Assembly: GCF_035946055.1 (NCBI RefSeq)
Contig: NZ_CP108364.1
Span: forward strand, 2,852,001-2,916,000
DNA from: Streptomyces sp. NBC_01341
Lineage (GTDB): Bacteria > Actinomycetota > Actinomycetes > Streptomycetales > Streptomycetaceae
Length of the DNA stretch: 64,000 nt
Direction: 5' to 3'
The notes under the pieces were generated by a model. It worked only from the letters and a program-made list of their open reading frames with translations, did not search any database and was not told where the DNA came from. Positions 16,031 to 23,782 of this stretch are shown one piece after another (the first letter of the stretch is position 1; every line of letters starts with the position of its first letter). A program made the position numbers and the translations under genes.

Positions 16031-16711
16031 ATGACTTCTGCCGCGTCCGGACCTGTCGAGCTCACCGACCCCGTCCCCGTGAAACCACGGATGCGCGGCT
16101 GGCTGCACGCGGGCATGTTCCCGGCTGTACTCATCGCGGGCATCACACTGATCGCCCTGGCCGACAGCACCCGCGCGCGGGTGGCCTGCGCGGTGTACAT
16201 AGCCAGCGCCTGCCTGCTCTTCGGCGTGAGCGCGATCTATCACCGGGGCACCTGGGGCCCGCGCGGCGAGGCGGTGCTGCGGCGGCTCGACCACGCCAAC
16301 ATCTTCCTGATCATCGCGGGCACCTACACCCCGCTGACGCTCCTGCTGCTGCCCGACTCCACCGGCCGGCCGCTCATGTGGGCGGTCTGGGGGGCGGCGG
16401 CGGCCGGAATAGCCTTCCGCGTGTTCTGGGTCGGCGCCCCGCGCTGGCTCTACACCCCGTGCTACATCGCCATGGGCTGGGCCGCGGTGTTCTTCCTGCC
16501 GGACTTCATGCGCACCGGCGGCATCGCGGTGCTGGTCCTCGTCGTCGTCGGCGGACTGCTCTACAGCGCGGGCGGCGTCATCTACGGCATCAAGCGGCCG
16601 AACCCGTCGCCCCGTTGGTTCGGCTTCCACGAGGTGTTCCACTCGCTGACCCTGGCGGCGTTCGTCGTGCACTACGTCGGCATCTCGCTGGTCGCCTACC
16701 AGCACAGCTGA
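16031..16711 (+). CDS. trhA: hemolysin III / PAQR-family membrane protein
   Basis: A 226-aa protein with seven hydrophobic helices and the PAQR zinc-site motifs: SAIYHRG near residue 70, LDHANIFLIIAGTYTP near 90 and the C-terminal HEVFHSL plus HYVGI. Bacterial members (TrhA/HlyIII) sit in the cytoplasmic membrane and are linked to membrane fluidity and energy homeostasis; eukaryotic relatives are adiponectin-type receptors with possible ceramidase activity. Monocistronic and under the 16002-16019 palindrome. The hemolysin name is historical. Confidence 0.92.
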   Translation: MTSAASGPVELTDPVPVKPRMRGWLHAGMFPAVLIAGITLIALADSTRARVACAVYIASACLLFGVSAIYHRGTWGPRGEAVLRRLDHANIFLIIAGTYTPLTLLLLPDSTGRPLMWAVWGAAAAGIAFRVFWVGAPRWLYTPCYIAMGWAAVFFLPDFMRTGGIAVLVLVVVGGLLYSAGGVIYGIKRPNPSPRWFGFHEVFHSLTLAAFVVHYVGISLVAYQHS

Positions 16712-16732
16712 GCGGTCTCCCCGTACGGCGAG

Positions 16733-16770
16733 GGGCCCGGCCACGCGAACCTGAGCTCGCGGCCGGGCCC
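16733..16770. terminator. bidirectional hairpin terminator
   Basis: GGGCCCGGCC and GGCCGGGCCC form a perfect 10-bp stem, extended by further pairing of ACGCG with CGCG inside the loop. It separates the convergent hemolysin III and DUF255 genes. Confidence 0.65.
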
Positions 16771-16785
16771 TTCGTCGTAGCCCCG

Positions 16786-18813
16786 TCAGCCGCCGAGCTT
16801 CGCGGCCAGCTCGGTCGCGTCCGTGGTCGGCGCGTCGCAGACGAAGTGGCGGCAGACGTACGCCGTCGGCGCACCGCCCACCAGCGGCCGGTCCACCAGC
16901 AGGGGGAACTCGGCGGCCCCGTCGGGCACCACGCCCGCCGCGACGACCGCGCCGGGTGCCCGCCCCAGCAGCGCCGTGCGGTGCAGCTCGCCGGCGACGG
17001 GGCCGGCCACCGCCACCTCGCGCGGACCGTCCAGCAGCGCCTCGGCGACGGCGAGCCCCCACCCGATGAACCGGGGCGCCTTGGGACCGAGCGCCCCGAC
17101 GACGCCCAGCGCGCCCTCCGCGGCCGTGCGGTGCGCCTCGGAGCCGGTGTGCGCCGCGTACGAGAGCATCGCGCCGGCCGCGGCCGTCCAGCCCGCAGGG
17201 GTGGCGCTGTCGGTGGGGTCCTGCGGGCGCCGGATCAGCCGCTCGGCGTCGTCCGCGGTGTCGAAGAGCTGGCCGCCCTCGCCCGTGAAGCGCTCCAGCA
17301 CGATGTCGAGCAGGAAGCCGGCGAACTCCAGCCAGGCGCCCTCGCCGGTGACCGAGGCGAGCGCGAGGAAGCCCTCCGCGACGTCGCCGTAGTCCTCCAG
17401 GACCCCGGCGTTGTCCCCCGCGCGGCCGTCCTTCGACGTACGGCAGAGCCGGGCGGCGTCTCCCATGTGCACCCGCACCAGCAGATCGGCGGCCTCGGTG
17501 GCCCGCTCGACCAGGTCCGGGCGGTCGAAGTAGGCACCCGTCTCGGCGAGCGCGGCGACCGCCAGTCCGTTCCAGGCGGCGACGATCTTGTCGTCGCGCT
17601 CGGGGCGGGGCCGCAGTTCGCGCGCGGCCAGCAGCCGGGCCCGTACGCCGGCGACCCGCTCGGTCTCGGCGTGCTCCGCCTCACCGGTGCGCGCGAGCCG
17701 CAGGACCGAGGAGCCCTCCTCGAAGGTGCCCTCGTCGGTCACCCCGAAGTACCCGGCGGCGAAGGCGGCGTCCTCCTCACCCAGCACCTCGCGCAGCTGC
17801 GCGGGCGTCCACACGTAGAAGGCGCCCTCGACGTGCCGGCCCTGCGCGTCCTCGCTGTCGGCGTCGAGCGCGGAGGCGAATCCGCCCTCGGCGGTCCGCA
17901 GCTCGCGGACCATGAAGTCGGCGGTCTCCAGGGCCACCCGGCGGGCCAGGTCCGATCCGGTGGCCCGCCACAGGTGGGCGTAGACGCGGCACAGCAGGGC
18001 GTTGTCGTAGAGCATCTTCTCGAAGTGCGGCACGACCCACTCCCGGTCCACCGAGTAGCGGGCGAAACCGCCGCCGAGCTGGTCGTAGATCCCGCCGCGT
18101 GCCATGGCGGCGCAGCTGTCGGCGGCCATCTGCAGCGCGCCCTCGGCGCCGGTGCGGGCGTGATGGCGCAGCAGGAACTCGACGACCATGGCCGGCGGGA
18201 ACTTGGGCGCGCCGCCGAAGCCGCCGTGCTTCTCGTCGTAGTCCCGGGTCAGCCGCAGCAGCGCCTGGGCGAGTTCCGCCTCACCGGGCGGGCCGGCACC
18301 CTCCGGGGTCAGTGAGCGGCCCGCCAGGTCGCTCACGATCCGCCCGGCCACCTCGGCGACCTCGTCCCGCCGGTCGGTCCAGGCGGCCACCACCCCTTCG
18401 AGGACCTGGTGGAAGGAGGGCATGCCGTGGCGGGGCTCGGGCGGGAAGTACGTCCCGAAGTAGAAGGGTTCGGCGTCCGGGGTCAGGAAGACGGTCATCG
18501 GCCAGCCGCCCTGGCCGGTCGCGGCCTGTACGGCCTCCATGTAGACGGCGTCGACGTCGGGGCGCTCCTCGCGGTCGACCTTGACCGGCACGAAGTTGGC
18601 GTTGAGGTAGGCCGCGAGGGTGTCGTCCTCGAAGGACTCGTGGGCCATCACGTGGCACCAGTGACAGCTGGCGTAGCCGACGCTGAGCAGCACGGGAACA
18701 CCTCGCCCCCGGGCCTCCTCGAAAGCCTCGGGCGACCACGGCCACCAGTCGACGGGATTGTCGGCGTGCTGGAGGAGGTACGGGGACGTGGTCTGCGCGA
18801 GTCGGTTGGCCAT
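16786..18813 (-). CDS. thioredoxin-domain DUF255 protein (YyaL/SPATA20 family)
   Basis: A 675-aa protein. Residues 1-160 are the DUF255 thioredoxin-like domain with N-terminal signature [17 protein letters not shown] and active-site CHWC (C50-C53). The remainder is an alpha/alpha-barrel like N-acylglucosamine epimerases and glycosidases ([27 protein letters not shown]). The start at 18813 is the only one compatible with the conserved N-terminus. Homologues occur from bacteria to man; function is not settled, with roles in redox or sugar handling proposed. No signal peptide. Monocistronic; its upstream gap carries the left repeat. Confidence 0.9.
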   Translation of the reverse strand: MANRLAQTTSPYLLQHADNPVDWWPWSPEAFEEARGRGVPVLLSVGYASCHWCHVMAHESFEDDTLAAYLNANFVPVKVDREERPDVDAVYMEAVQAATGQGGWPMTVFLTPDAEPFYFGTYFPPEPRHGMPSFHQVLEGVVAAWTDRRDEVAEVAGRIVSDLAGRSLTPEGAGPPGEAELAQALLRLTRDYDEKHGGFGGAPKFPPAMVVEFLLRHHARTGAEGALQMAADSCAAMARGGIYDQLGGGFARYSVDREWVVPHFEKMLYDNALLCRVYAHLWRATGSDLARRVALETADFMVRELRTAEGGFASALDADSEDAQGRHVEGAFYVWTPAQLREVLGEEDAAFAAGYFGVTDEGTFEEGSSVLRLARTGEAEHAETERVAGVRARLLAARELRPRPERDDKIVAAWNGLAVAALAETGAYFDRPDLVERATEAADLLVRVHMGDAARLCRTSKDGRAGDNAGVLEDYGDVAEGFLALASVTGEGAWLEFAGFLLDIVLERFTGEGGQLFDTADDAERLIRRPQDPTDSATPAGWTAAAGAMLSYAAHTGSEAHRTAAEGALGVVGALGPKAPRFIGWGLAVAEALLDGPREVAVAGPVAGELHRTALLGRAPGAVVAAGVVPDGAAEFPLLVDRPLVGGAPTAYVCRHFVCDAPTTDATELAAKLGG

Positions 18814-18851
18814 GGCCCAATCCTCGCGCACCCGGATCCCCCGGCGCTTGA

Positions 18852-18982
18852 CCGCCTCGCTCTCTCGCGCTGACGCACGTTCGCGGGGAACCGGGTGCGC
18901 ACGACAACGGGTCGGGGCGAGGCCGCGAGAACCCGGTGTCGCATGCGGGACGGCCATCGGGGCGAATCCGAAAGGCTGTTGG
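18852..18982 (+). repeat. left copy of a ~130-bp diverged direct repeat flanking the conservon
   Basis: This copy matches 23649-23782. The first 25 nt are identical in both; the last 43 nt differ at only 4 positions with no gap; the middle is clearly related but has small indels. The repeat spans an untranslated leader plus the first 13 codons of the STAND/TPR gene. Confidence 0.85.
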
Positions 18983-19065
18983 GGTGCGCGGGAGAACACG
19001 GACCCGCGAAGGTGCCGGCTGCTTGCCGCGATGGATTTGATGGACATCCTTGCATAGTCAAATGA
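18943..19065 (+). pseudogene. 5' stub of a STAND/TPR gene paralogue
   Basis: ATG 18943 opens a 40-codon frame whose first 13 residues ([13 protein letters not shown]) parallel the start of the 1076-aa protein at 23743 (MRDSHRAEAERLL). Similarity ends abruptly at 18982. The purine run that precedes the intact gene (CTGGGGGGAC) is replaced here by CCCGGTGTC, so the stub has lost its ribosome site. It looks like the left-behind end of a duplication or of a gene interrupted by the conservon. The gap 18814-19283 contains nothing else that I recognise. Confidence 0.65.
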
Positions 19066-19283
19066 TGATCTTCCGTTCATCCAGCCGTAGCCGGATTGTC
19101 GTGGAATGAGCCAGTCGACGGGCGCCCCTCCTTGGACCGCCCGCCGCCACCGGTCTCCGGACCCCCCGGCGCGCCCGGTCGGCCGTCGGGCTGATCGGTG
19201 GGCCTCTGACGTCATGCCGCACCGGCTGACCGCTGTTAGGACAGATCGCGGACTCCCCGCGCCGATAAAGCTGGCAGACCTTC

Positions 19284-21959
19284 ATGAGAATCAGTACTTG
19301 GTCCATCCGCGGAAAACTGACCGCACTGCTGTTGCTTCCCCTGGTGTCGCTGGCAGCGCTGTGGACGTACGCCGCCGATCTCTCGCTCGGCAACGCCCTC
19401 ACGCTGGCGCACGAGAACACCATCGGCAACCACCTCGCCCGTCCGGTCGGACAGGTCGTCATAGCCCTGCAGAGCGAGCGCCGCTACGCCATGGTGGCCG
19501 CGGCGGCACCGGCCACCGAACGCTCGGGACTCCTCAGAAGCCGGGCCGTCACCGATGCCGCGGTCAAGGTCTTCCTCGCCGAGGCACACGATGACGACGT
19601 CCGGTCCGACGAGAACGCCCGGGTACGCCGGGGGGTCGACGCCGCGGAGAAGGCTCTGGGCGGACTCGGCGCGTTGCGCCAGGGCATGGACGCGAAGGAA
19701 CTGACGAGCAGCCAGATCTTCCTCGCCTACAACTCGGCCAATGCCACGATCGCCGAGGCGCTGCACGCCATGACCATCCTCCCGGACGAGAGCGCCCAGG
19801 ACTTCGGCCAGGCGCTGTACACCATCGTTCCCGCCGGCGATCTGCTCGCCCAGGAGGACGCCCTGGTCTCCGCTGCCGCGGCCGGCGGGGCCGGGCACGA
19901 GGAGGGCCACGCCCCGCAGACCCGGAATGCCGGGCTCCGGCCCGATGTCTACAGCGTGCTGGTACAGAACATCGGCGCCCAGCGTCACCTCTTCGCCCAG
20001 GCCATGGCCAAGCTTCCCGCCCCCCAGCGGGCGCCCTTCCTGAAACTGGCCGCACCGGGCGGCTCGCTCGCGGAAGTGACGGCCATGGAGGAGCAGTTGA
20101 TCGCCGCCGGCCCGGGGGCTCGCACCCTGCCCTTCCCCATCAAGCGATGGCGGGCCGCCTACGACGCTCAGCAGAGGGAGACCAGCGATCTGGCTCTGAA
20201 GGACATCTCGGTCGTCTTCGATCTCACCGGGCCCCCCGCGCGCAGTGCCTTCGTCAAGCTGATCCTGGCCGGGGCCCTCGGCCTGGTCGCCCTGGTCGCC
20301 TCGATCATCATGTCGGTGCGTATCTCCCGGTCGCTCGTCAGCGACGTCGCACACCTGCGCGCCTCGGCCCGCAACCTCACCGACGACCAACTGCGTGACG
20401 CGGTGGGCCGCCTGCGCCGGGGCGAGACGGTCGACGTGCGGGCGGACATGGAGAAGCCCGTCTTCGTCAACCGCGAGATGGCCGAGCTGGGCGCATCCTT
20501 CCACGCACTGCAGCTCACCGCCGTGGAGCTCGCCCAGGAGGACATCCGCCTCCACCGCGGCATCAGCGACGCGTTCCTCAACCTGGCCCGCCGCAGCCAG
20601 GCCCTCGTCCACCGCCAGCTCAGCCTGCTGGACGCGATGGAACGCCGGGAGGAGGACCCGGCGGCGCTGGAGAAACTCTTCCGCCTGGACCAGCTGGCCA
20701 CGCGCATGCGGCGCTACGCCGAGGGCCTGATCATCATCTCCGGCGCGCCTCCCGGGCGCTTCTGGCACCACCCGGTGCCGGCCGTGGACGTCGTACGCGG
20801 TGCGGTGGCGGAGACCGAGCAGTACACACGTGTCGTGGTGCTGCCCGTGCCCGCCGTCGGTGTGGCCGGCCGGGCCGCGGCCGACGTCATCCACCTGCTC
20901 GCCGAACTCGTCGAGAACGCCGAGTCGTTCTCGCCCGCCGACAGCCAGGTCCGGGTGAGCGTGGGCACCGGGGCCAGCGGTCTGATCGTCGAGATCGACG
21001 ACCGGGGCCTGGGCATGCCGGCCGAGGACCTGGAGGCCGCCAACGCGCGCATCACCTCCTTCCTGGACGTCAGCGCCCTGGACAGCACCCGGCTCGGCCT
21101 GGTGACCGTGGGCCGCCTGGCACAGCGGCACGACATCGCGGTCTCGCTGCGCTCCTCGCCGTACGGCGGCGTGACGGCAGTCGTTCTCATCCCGCACGCG
21201 CTGCTGGAATGGGATCTGCCCGCGACGCCGGACCCCGTGCGCAATGCCGCGGGACACGTGCTCACACCCCCGCACTACGACGCCCAGGACCAGGACGGCT
21301 ACAGCGAGCCGCTTCGGTCCGCCCTTCCCACCGGGACAGCGGGCACGGCCGTGGGCCCCTACCCCGGACTCACCCCGGGCGACTTCGCGACTCACGCACC
21401 GGTGCACGCCGAGGCAGGCACCGGCGCGGCGGACAGGGCCCTCACGACGAGAGCCCCCGACAGCTCGTGGTCAGCCCCCGCCGCGCCCCCGCCGGTGTTC
21501 ACCGAACACGGTGGATTCCCGCAGAGCGGCCCGGTCGACGAACCCGGCATGATCGACGGACTCCCCCGCCGTGTACCGCAGGCCAGCCTGGTGGAGGAAC
21601 TGCGGCAGGAAGAGCCCACGCTCGGCAGCGTCAAGCTGATGGACTGGGCGGCGCGCGGTGATACCGCCCGGGGCCCCGTCACACCGCCCGCCTGGACGCA
21701 ACGGGCTCCGGCCGACGGCATGGCCGTGGAACCCGGGCATCGGACGGCCGACGTCGGGCACCCGCCCACCCCTCTCGGGAACGCTCTTCCCGCACATGCG
21801 CCCGGCGGTGCGGTGACACGTCCCGATCAGGTCCGCTCGATCATGACAGCTCTGCAGGCGGGCGCGGCACGCGCACGCCTCGGCACCCGCACCACCGGGC
21901 AGGTGCCGGGCACTCACCTCGACCATCACATCAACCAAGGTAGGGACAACGGCCGATGA
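19284..21959 (+). CDS. cvnA: conservon sensor histidine kinase with NIT-type sensor domain (CvnA)
   Basis: An 891-aa membrane kinase. Order: transmembrane helix (about 10-32), an extracellular helical nitrate/nitrite-sensing-like domain (with QSERRYAMVAA), second helix near 326-346, HAMP-like linker, a dimerisation stretch with VHRQLSLLDAMERREEDP, and an HATPase domain (N-box LAELVENAESFSPA near 540; G1 box EIDDRGLGM). Residues 640-891 are Pro/Ala-rich and disordered. CvnA proteins sit at the membrane and work with the three proteins encoded downstream. Stop and next start overlap as ATGA. No strong ribosome site before ATG 19284. Confidence 0.9.
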   Translation: MRISTWSIRGKLTALLLLPLVSLAALWTYAADLSLGNALTLAHENTIGNHLARPVGQVVIALQSERRYAMVAAAAPATERSGLLRSRAVTDAAVKVFLAEAHDDDVRSDENARVRRGVDAAEKALGGLGALRQGMDAKELTSSQIFLAYNSANATIAEALHAMTILPDESAQDFGQALYTIVPAGDLLAQEDALVSAAAAGGAGHEEGHAPQTRNAGLRPDVYSVLVQNIGAQRHLFAQAMAKLPAPQRAPFLKLAAPGGSLAEVTAMEEQLIAAGPGARTLPFPIKRWRAAYDAQQRETSDLALKDISVVFDLTGPPARSAFVKLILAGALGLVALVASIIMSVRISRSLVSDVAHLRASARNLTDDQLRDAVGRLRRGETVDVRADMEKPVFVNREMAELGASFHALQLTAVELAQEDIRLHRGISDAFLNLARRSQALVHRQLSLLDAMERREEDPAALEKLFRLDQLATRMRRYAEGLIIISGAPPGRFWHHPVPAVDVVRGAVAETEQYTRVVVLPVPAVGVAGRAAADVIHLLAELVENAESFSPADSQVRVSVGTGASGLIVEIDDRGLGMPAEDLEAANARITSFLDVSALDSTRLGLVTVGRLAQRHDIAVSLRSSPYGGVTAVVLIPHALLEWDLPATPDPVRNAAGHVLTPPHYDAQDQDGYSEPLRSALPTGTAGTAVGPYPGLTPGDFATHAPVHAEAGTGAADRALTTRAPDSSWSAPAAPPPVFTEHGGFPQSGPVDEPGMIDGLPRRVPQASLVEELRQEEPTLGSVKLMDWAARGDTARGPVTPPAWTQRAPADGMAVEPGHRTADVGHPPTPLGNALPAHAPGGAVTRPDQVRSIMTALQAGAARARLGTRTTGQVPGTHLDHHINQGRDNGR

Positions 21960-22390
21960 CACAGCCACCCGTCTTCGAGACGACTGTGAGCGTGGGATGG
22001 CTCCTGGAGGACATGGTGCGGCGCGTGCCGGAGATCGGCCACGCGGTCCTGCTGTCGACCGACGGCCTGCTGCTGGCCGCTTCCGGCGACCTCCAGCACG
22101 AGCAGGCGGAGCGGATGTCGGCGGTCGCCTCGGGCTTCCACAGCCTGGCCAAGGGCGCCGGACGCCACTTCGGCGGGGGCGCGGTGCGCCAGACCATGGT
22201 GGAGATGGAGGCGGGCTTCCTCTTCGTGTGCGCGGCGGGCGACAACACCTGTCTCACCGTGCTCTCTCCGGACGGCGCCGACATCGGCGTGGTGGCGTAC
22301 GAGATGGCCATGCTCGTCAAGCGCCTCGGCCAGCACCTCGCGGTCGGCGGACGGTACGACCAGGCGCCGGGTCCCCGGCCGGCACAGTGA
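21956..22390 (+). CDS. cvnB: roadblock/LC7 domain protein (CvnB)
   Basis: A 144-aa small alpha/beta protein with the Streptomyces roadblock/LC7 pattern: VPEIGHAVLLSTDGLLLAAS near the N-terminus and LSPDGADIGVVAYEMAMLV near the C-terminus. Roadblock proteins control small GTPases; in conservons CvnB bridges the kinase and the GTPase. It overlaps cvnA by 4 nt (ATGA) and cvnC by 4 nt (GTGA), which indicates tight translational coupling. Cytoplasmic, likely on the membrane complex. Confidence 0.93.
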   Translation: MTQPPVFETTVSVGWLLEDMVRRVPEIGHAVLLSTDGLLLAASGDLQHEQAERMSAVASGFHSLAKGAGRHFGGGAVRQTMVEMEAGFLFVCAAGDNTCLTVLSPDGADIGVVAYEMAMLVKRLGQHLAVGGRYDQAPGPRPAQ

Positions 22391-22755
22391 TCCCAGTGGA
22401 ATGGGTGGACGACGCGGCCGGTCCGGTCGTCCGCCCCTACGCCATGGTGCGCGGCCGGACACGGGCGCAACACCACGTGCTGGACCTCGTGGCGTTCGTG
22501 GTCACGGTGGTCGACAGGGTCCGGGGGTGGCTGGAGATGGAACCCGAGCACGCCGCCATCCTCGCGCTCTGCCGGCGGCCCCTGTCCGTCACCGAAGTGG
22601 CCGCCTCGCTGGACCTGCCCGTGGGGGTGATCCGGGTTCTGCTCGGAGACCTCCTCGACATGAAGGCCATACGGATCCGGGAGCCGGCACATCCGCATGA
22701 GCGTCCCAGTCCGGATCTCATACGGGAGGTGCTCGATGGGCTCCGAGCCCTCTAG
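22387..22755 (+). CDS. cvnC: DUF742 protein (CvnC)
   Basis: A 122-aa protein beginning at GTG 22387 inside the cvnB stop. It shows the DUF742 layout: VVRPYAMVRGRTR at the N-terminus and a winged-helix-like half (LSVTEVAASLDLPVGVIRVLLGDL) ending in PDLIREVLDGLRAL. DUF742 proteins are the constant third member of conservons; the helix-turn-helix-like part is not known to bind DNA. A 51-nt gap with a GGAGGAA site separates it from the GTPase gene. Confidence 0.93.
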   Translation: MIPVEWVDDAAGPVVRPYAMVRGRTRAQHHVLDLVAFVVTVVDRVRGWLEMEPEHAAILALCRRPLSVTEVAASLDLPVGVIRVLLGDLLDMKAIRIREPAHPHERPSPDLIREVLDGLRAL

Positions 22756-22806
22756 AACAGGCGGCCCCCGGCTCGGGGCACGGTATCGAAGGAGGAATCG
22801 AAAGGT

Positions 22807-23409
22807 ATGACGGCTATGCCAGGACACTCGTCCGAGGTGGCTGCGGCCTGGGCTCACGACAGCCTGCCCCAGGCGGTGAAGATCTTGATCGCCGGCGGTT
22901 TCGGATCGGGAAAGACCACCCTCGTCGGCGCGATCAGCGAGATCCTGCCCTTCCACACCGAGGAGAACCTCACCCTGTCGGGTGTCGGCGTCGACGACAC
23001 CGCGGGCGTGGAGCAGAAGAGCACCACGACGGTCGCCATGGACTTCGGCAAGCTGACCCTGAACGACCGGCTCGCGGTGTTCCTGTTCGGCACACCCGGC
23101 CAGGACCGGTTCTGGTTCATGTGGGACGAACTGGCCGCCGGCGCCCTGTGCGCCGTCGTCCTCGCCGACACCCGTCGCCTCGCCGCCTGCTTCCCGTCCG
23201 TCGACTACTTCGAACAGCGAGGCATCCCGTTCCTCGTGGCGGTCAACTGCTTCGAGGGCAGCCGTCGCTACCCCACGGAGACCGTGCGCACCGCGCTGGC
23301 CCTCGACGAGCGGATACCGGTCGTGCTGTGCGACGTACGGCAGCCCGATTCGGTCAAGTACGTATTGACCACCGCAGTCGAACACGTCCTCGCCGTCGCC
23401 TCGGCCTGA
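22807..23409 (+). CDS. cvnD: conservon small GTPase (CvnD)
   Basis: A 200-aa Ras-like ATP/GTP-binding protein. G1/P-loop GGFGSGKTT is near residues 31-40, G3 GTPGQDRF near 97, and the G4 region shows VNCFEG in place of NKxD, the form common in this bacterial family. It is the switch of the CvnABCD complex at the membrane. Last gene of the operon; a perfect 10-bp hairpin follows 10 nt after the stop. No cytochrome P450 follows, unlike some conservons. Confidence 0.93.
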   Translation: MTAMPGHSSEVAAAWAHDSLPQAVKILIAGGFGSGKTTLVGAISEILPFHTEENLTLSGVGVDDTAGVEQKSTTTVAMDFGKLTLNDRLAVFLFGTPGQDRFWFMWDELAAGALCAVVLADTRRLAACFPSVDYFEQRGIPFLVAVNCFEGSRRYPTETVRTALALDERIPVVLCDVRQPDSVKYVLTTAVEHVLAVASA

Positions 23410-23419
23410 GGGTCCCCCG

Positions 23420-23442
23420 ATGCCGTCCGGACCGGACGGCAT
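23420..23442 (+). terminator. hairpin terminator of the conservon operon
   Basis: ATGCCGTCCG - GAC - CGGACGGCAT, a perfect 10-bp stem 10 nt after cvnD. Confidence 0.65.
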
Positions 23443-23507
23443 GGCGGGTACGGCAGTCGCGGCCGATGGCCCGTCCGGGCGGGCGCCGCGGGGCAGGGTG
23501 ACTGATG

Positions 23508-23520
23508 ACCTTGTCAAGGT
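23508..23520. promoter_or_regulatory. short dyad in the leader region of the STAND/TPR gene
   Basis: ACCTTG-T-CAAGGT is a 6-1-6 inverted repeat lying in the 333-nt gap between cvnD and the STAND/TPR gene. It contains a TTGACA on the minus strand. No partner -10 was found, so it may be an operator. The rest of the gap holds the right repeat and no gene. Confidence 0.25.
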
Positions 23521-23648
23521 TCAGGTGAAGGGCGACGCCGGCTCGACTGGAAACACGGTGGTGGACCTTCGAAGGGGTGTCGCCGTCCGCCGGCGCGTCC
23601 TCGCGATGGCTGCCGCGATCTGGCACAACCACAGCCGGCCGGCCCCGG

Positions 23649-23782
23649 CCGCCTCGCTCTCTCGCGCTGACGCGCCGCGCGCAGGACACTGGGTGCCCGC
23701 GACAACCGGTCGGGGGAAGTCGCCGAGACCCTGGGGGGACGCATGCGGGACAGCCATCGGGCGGAAGCCGAAAGGCTGTTGG
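23649..23782 (+). repeat. right copy of the ~130-bp direct repeat; leader and start of the STAND/TPR gene
   Basis: Partner of 18852-18982, about 4.8 kb away in the same orientation. This copy is intact: it includes the purine-rich ribosome site before ATG 23743 and the first 13 codons. Confidence 0.85.

Noticed and set aside
19236..21407. A 723-aa minus-strand frame opposite cvnA
   Set aside because: Shadow of the sensor kinase frame; no domain and implausible composition.
18852..23782. Transposon or integrated element with the direct repeats as ends
   Set aside because: No transposase, integrase or terminal inverted repeats; the repeats are far too long and diverged for target-site duplications and contain a gene start.
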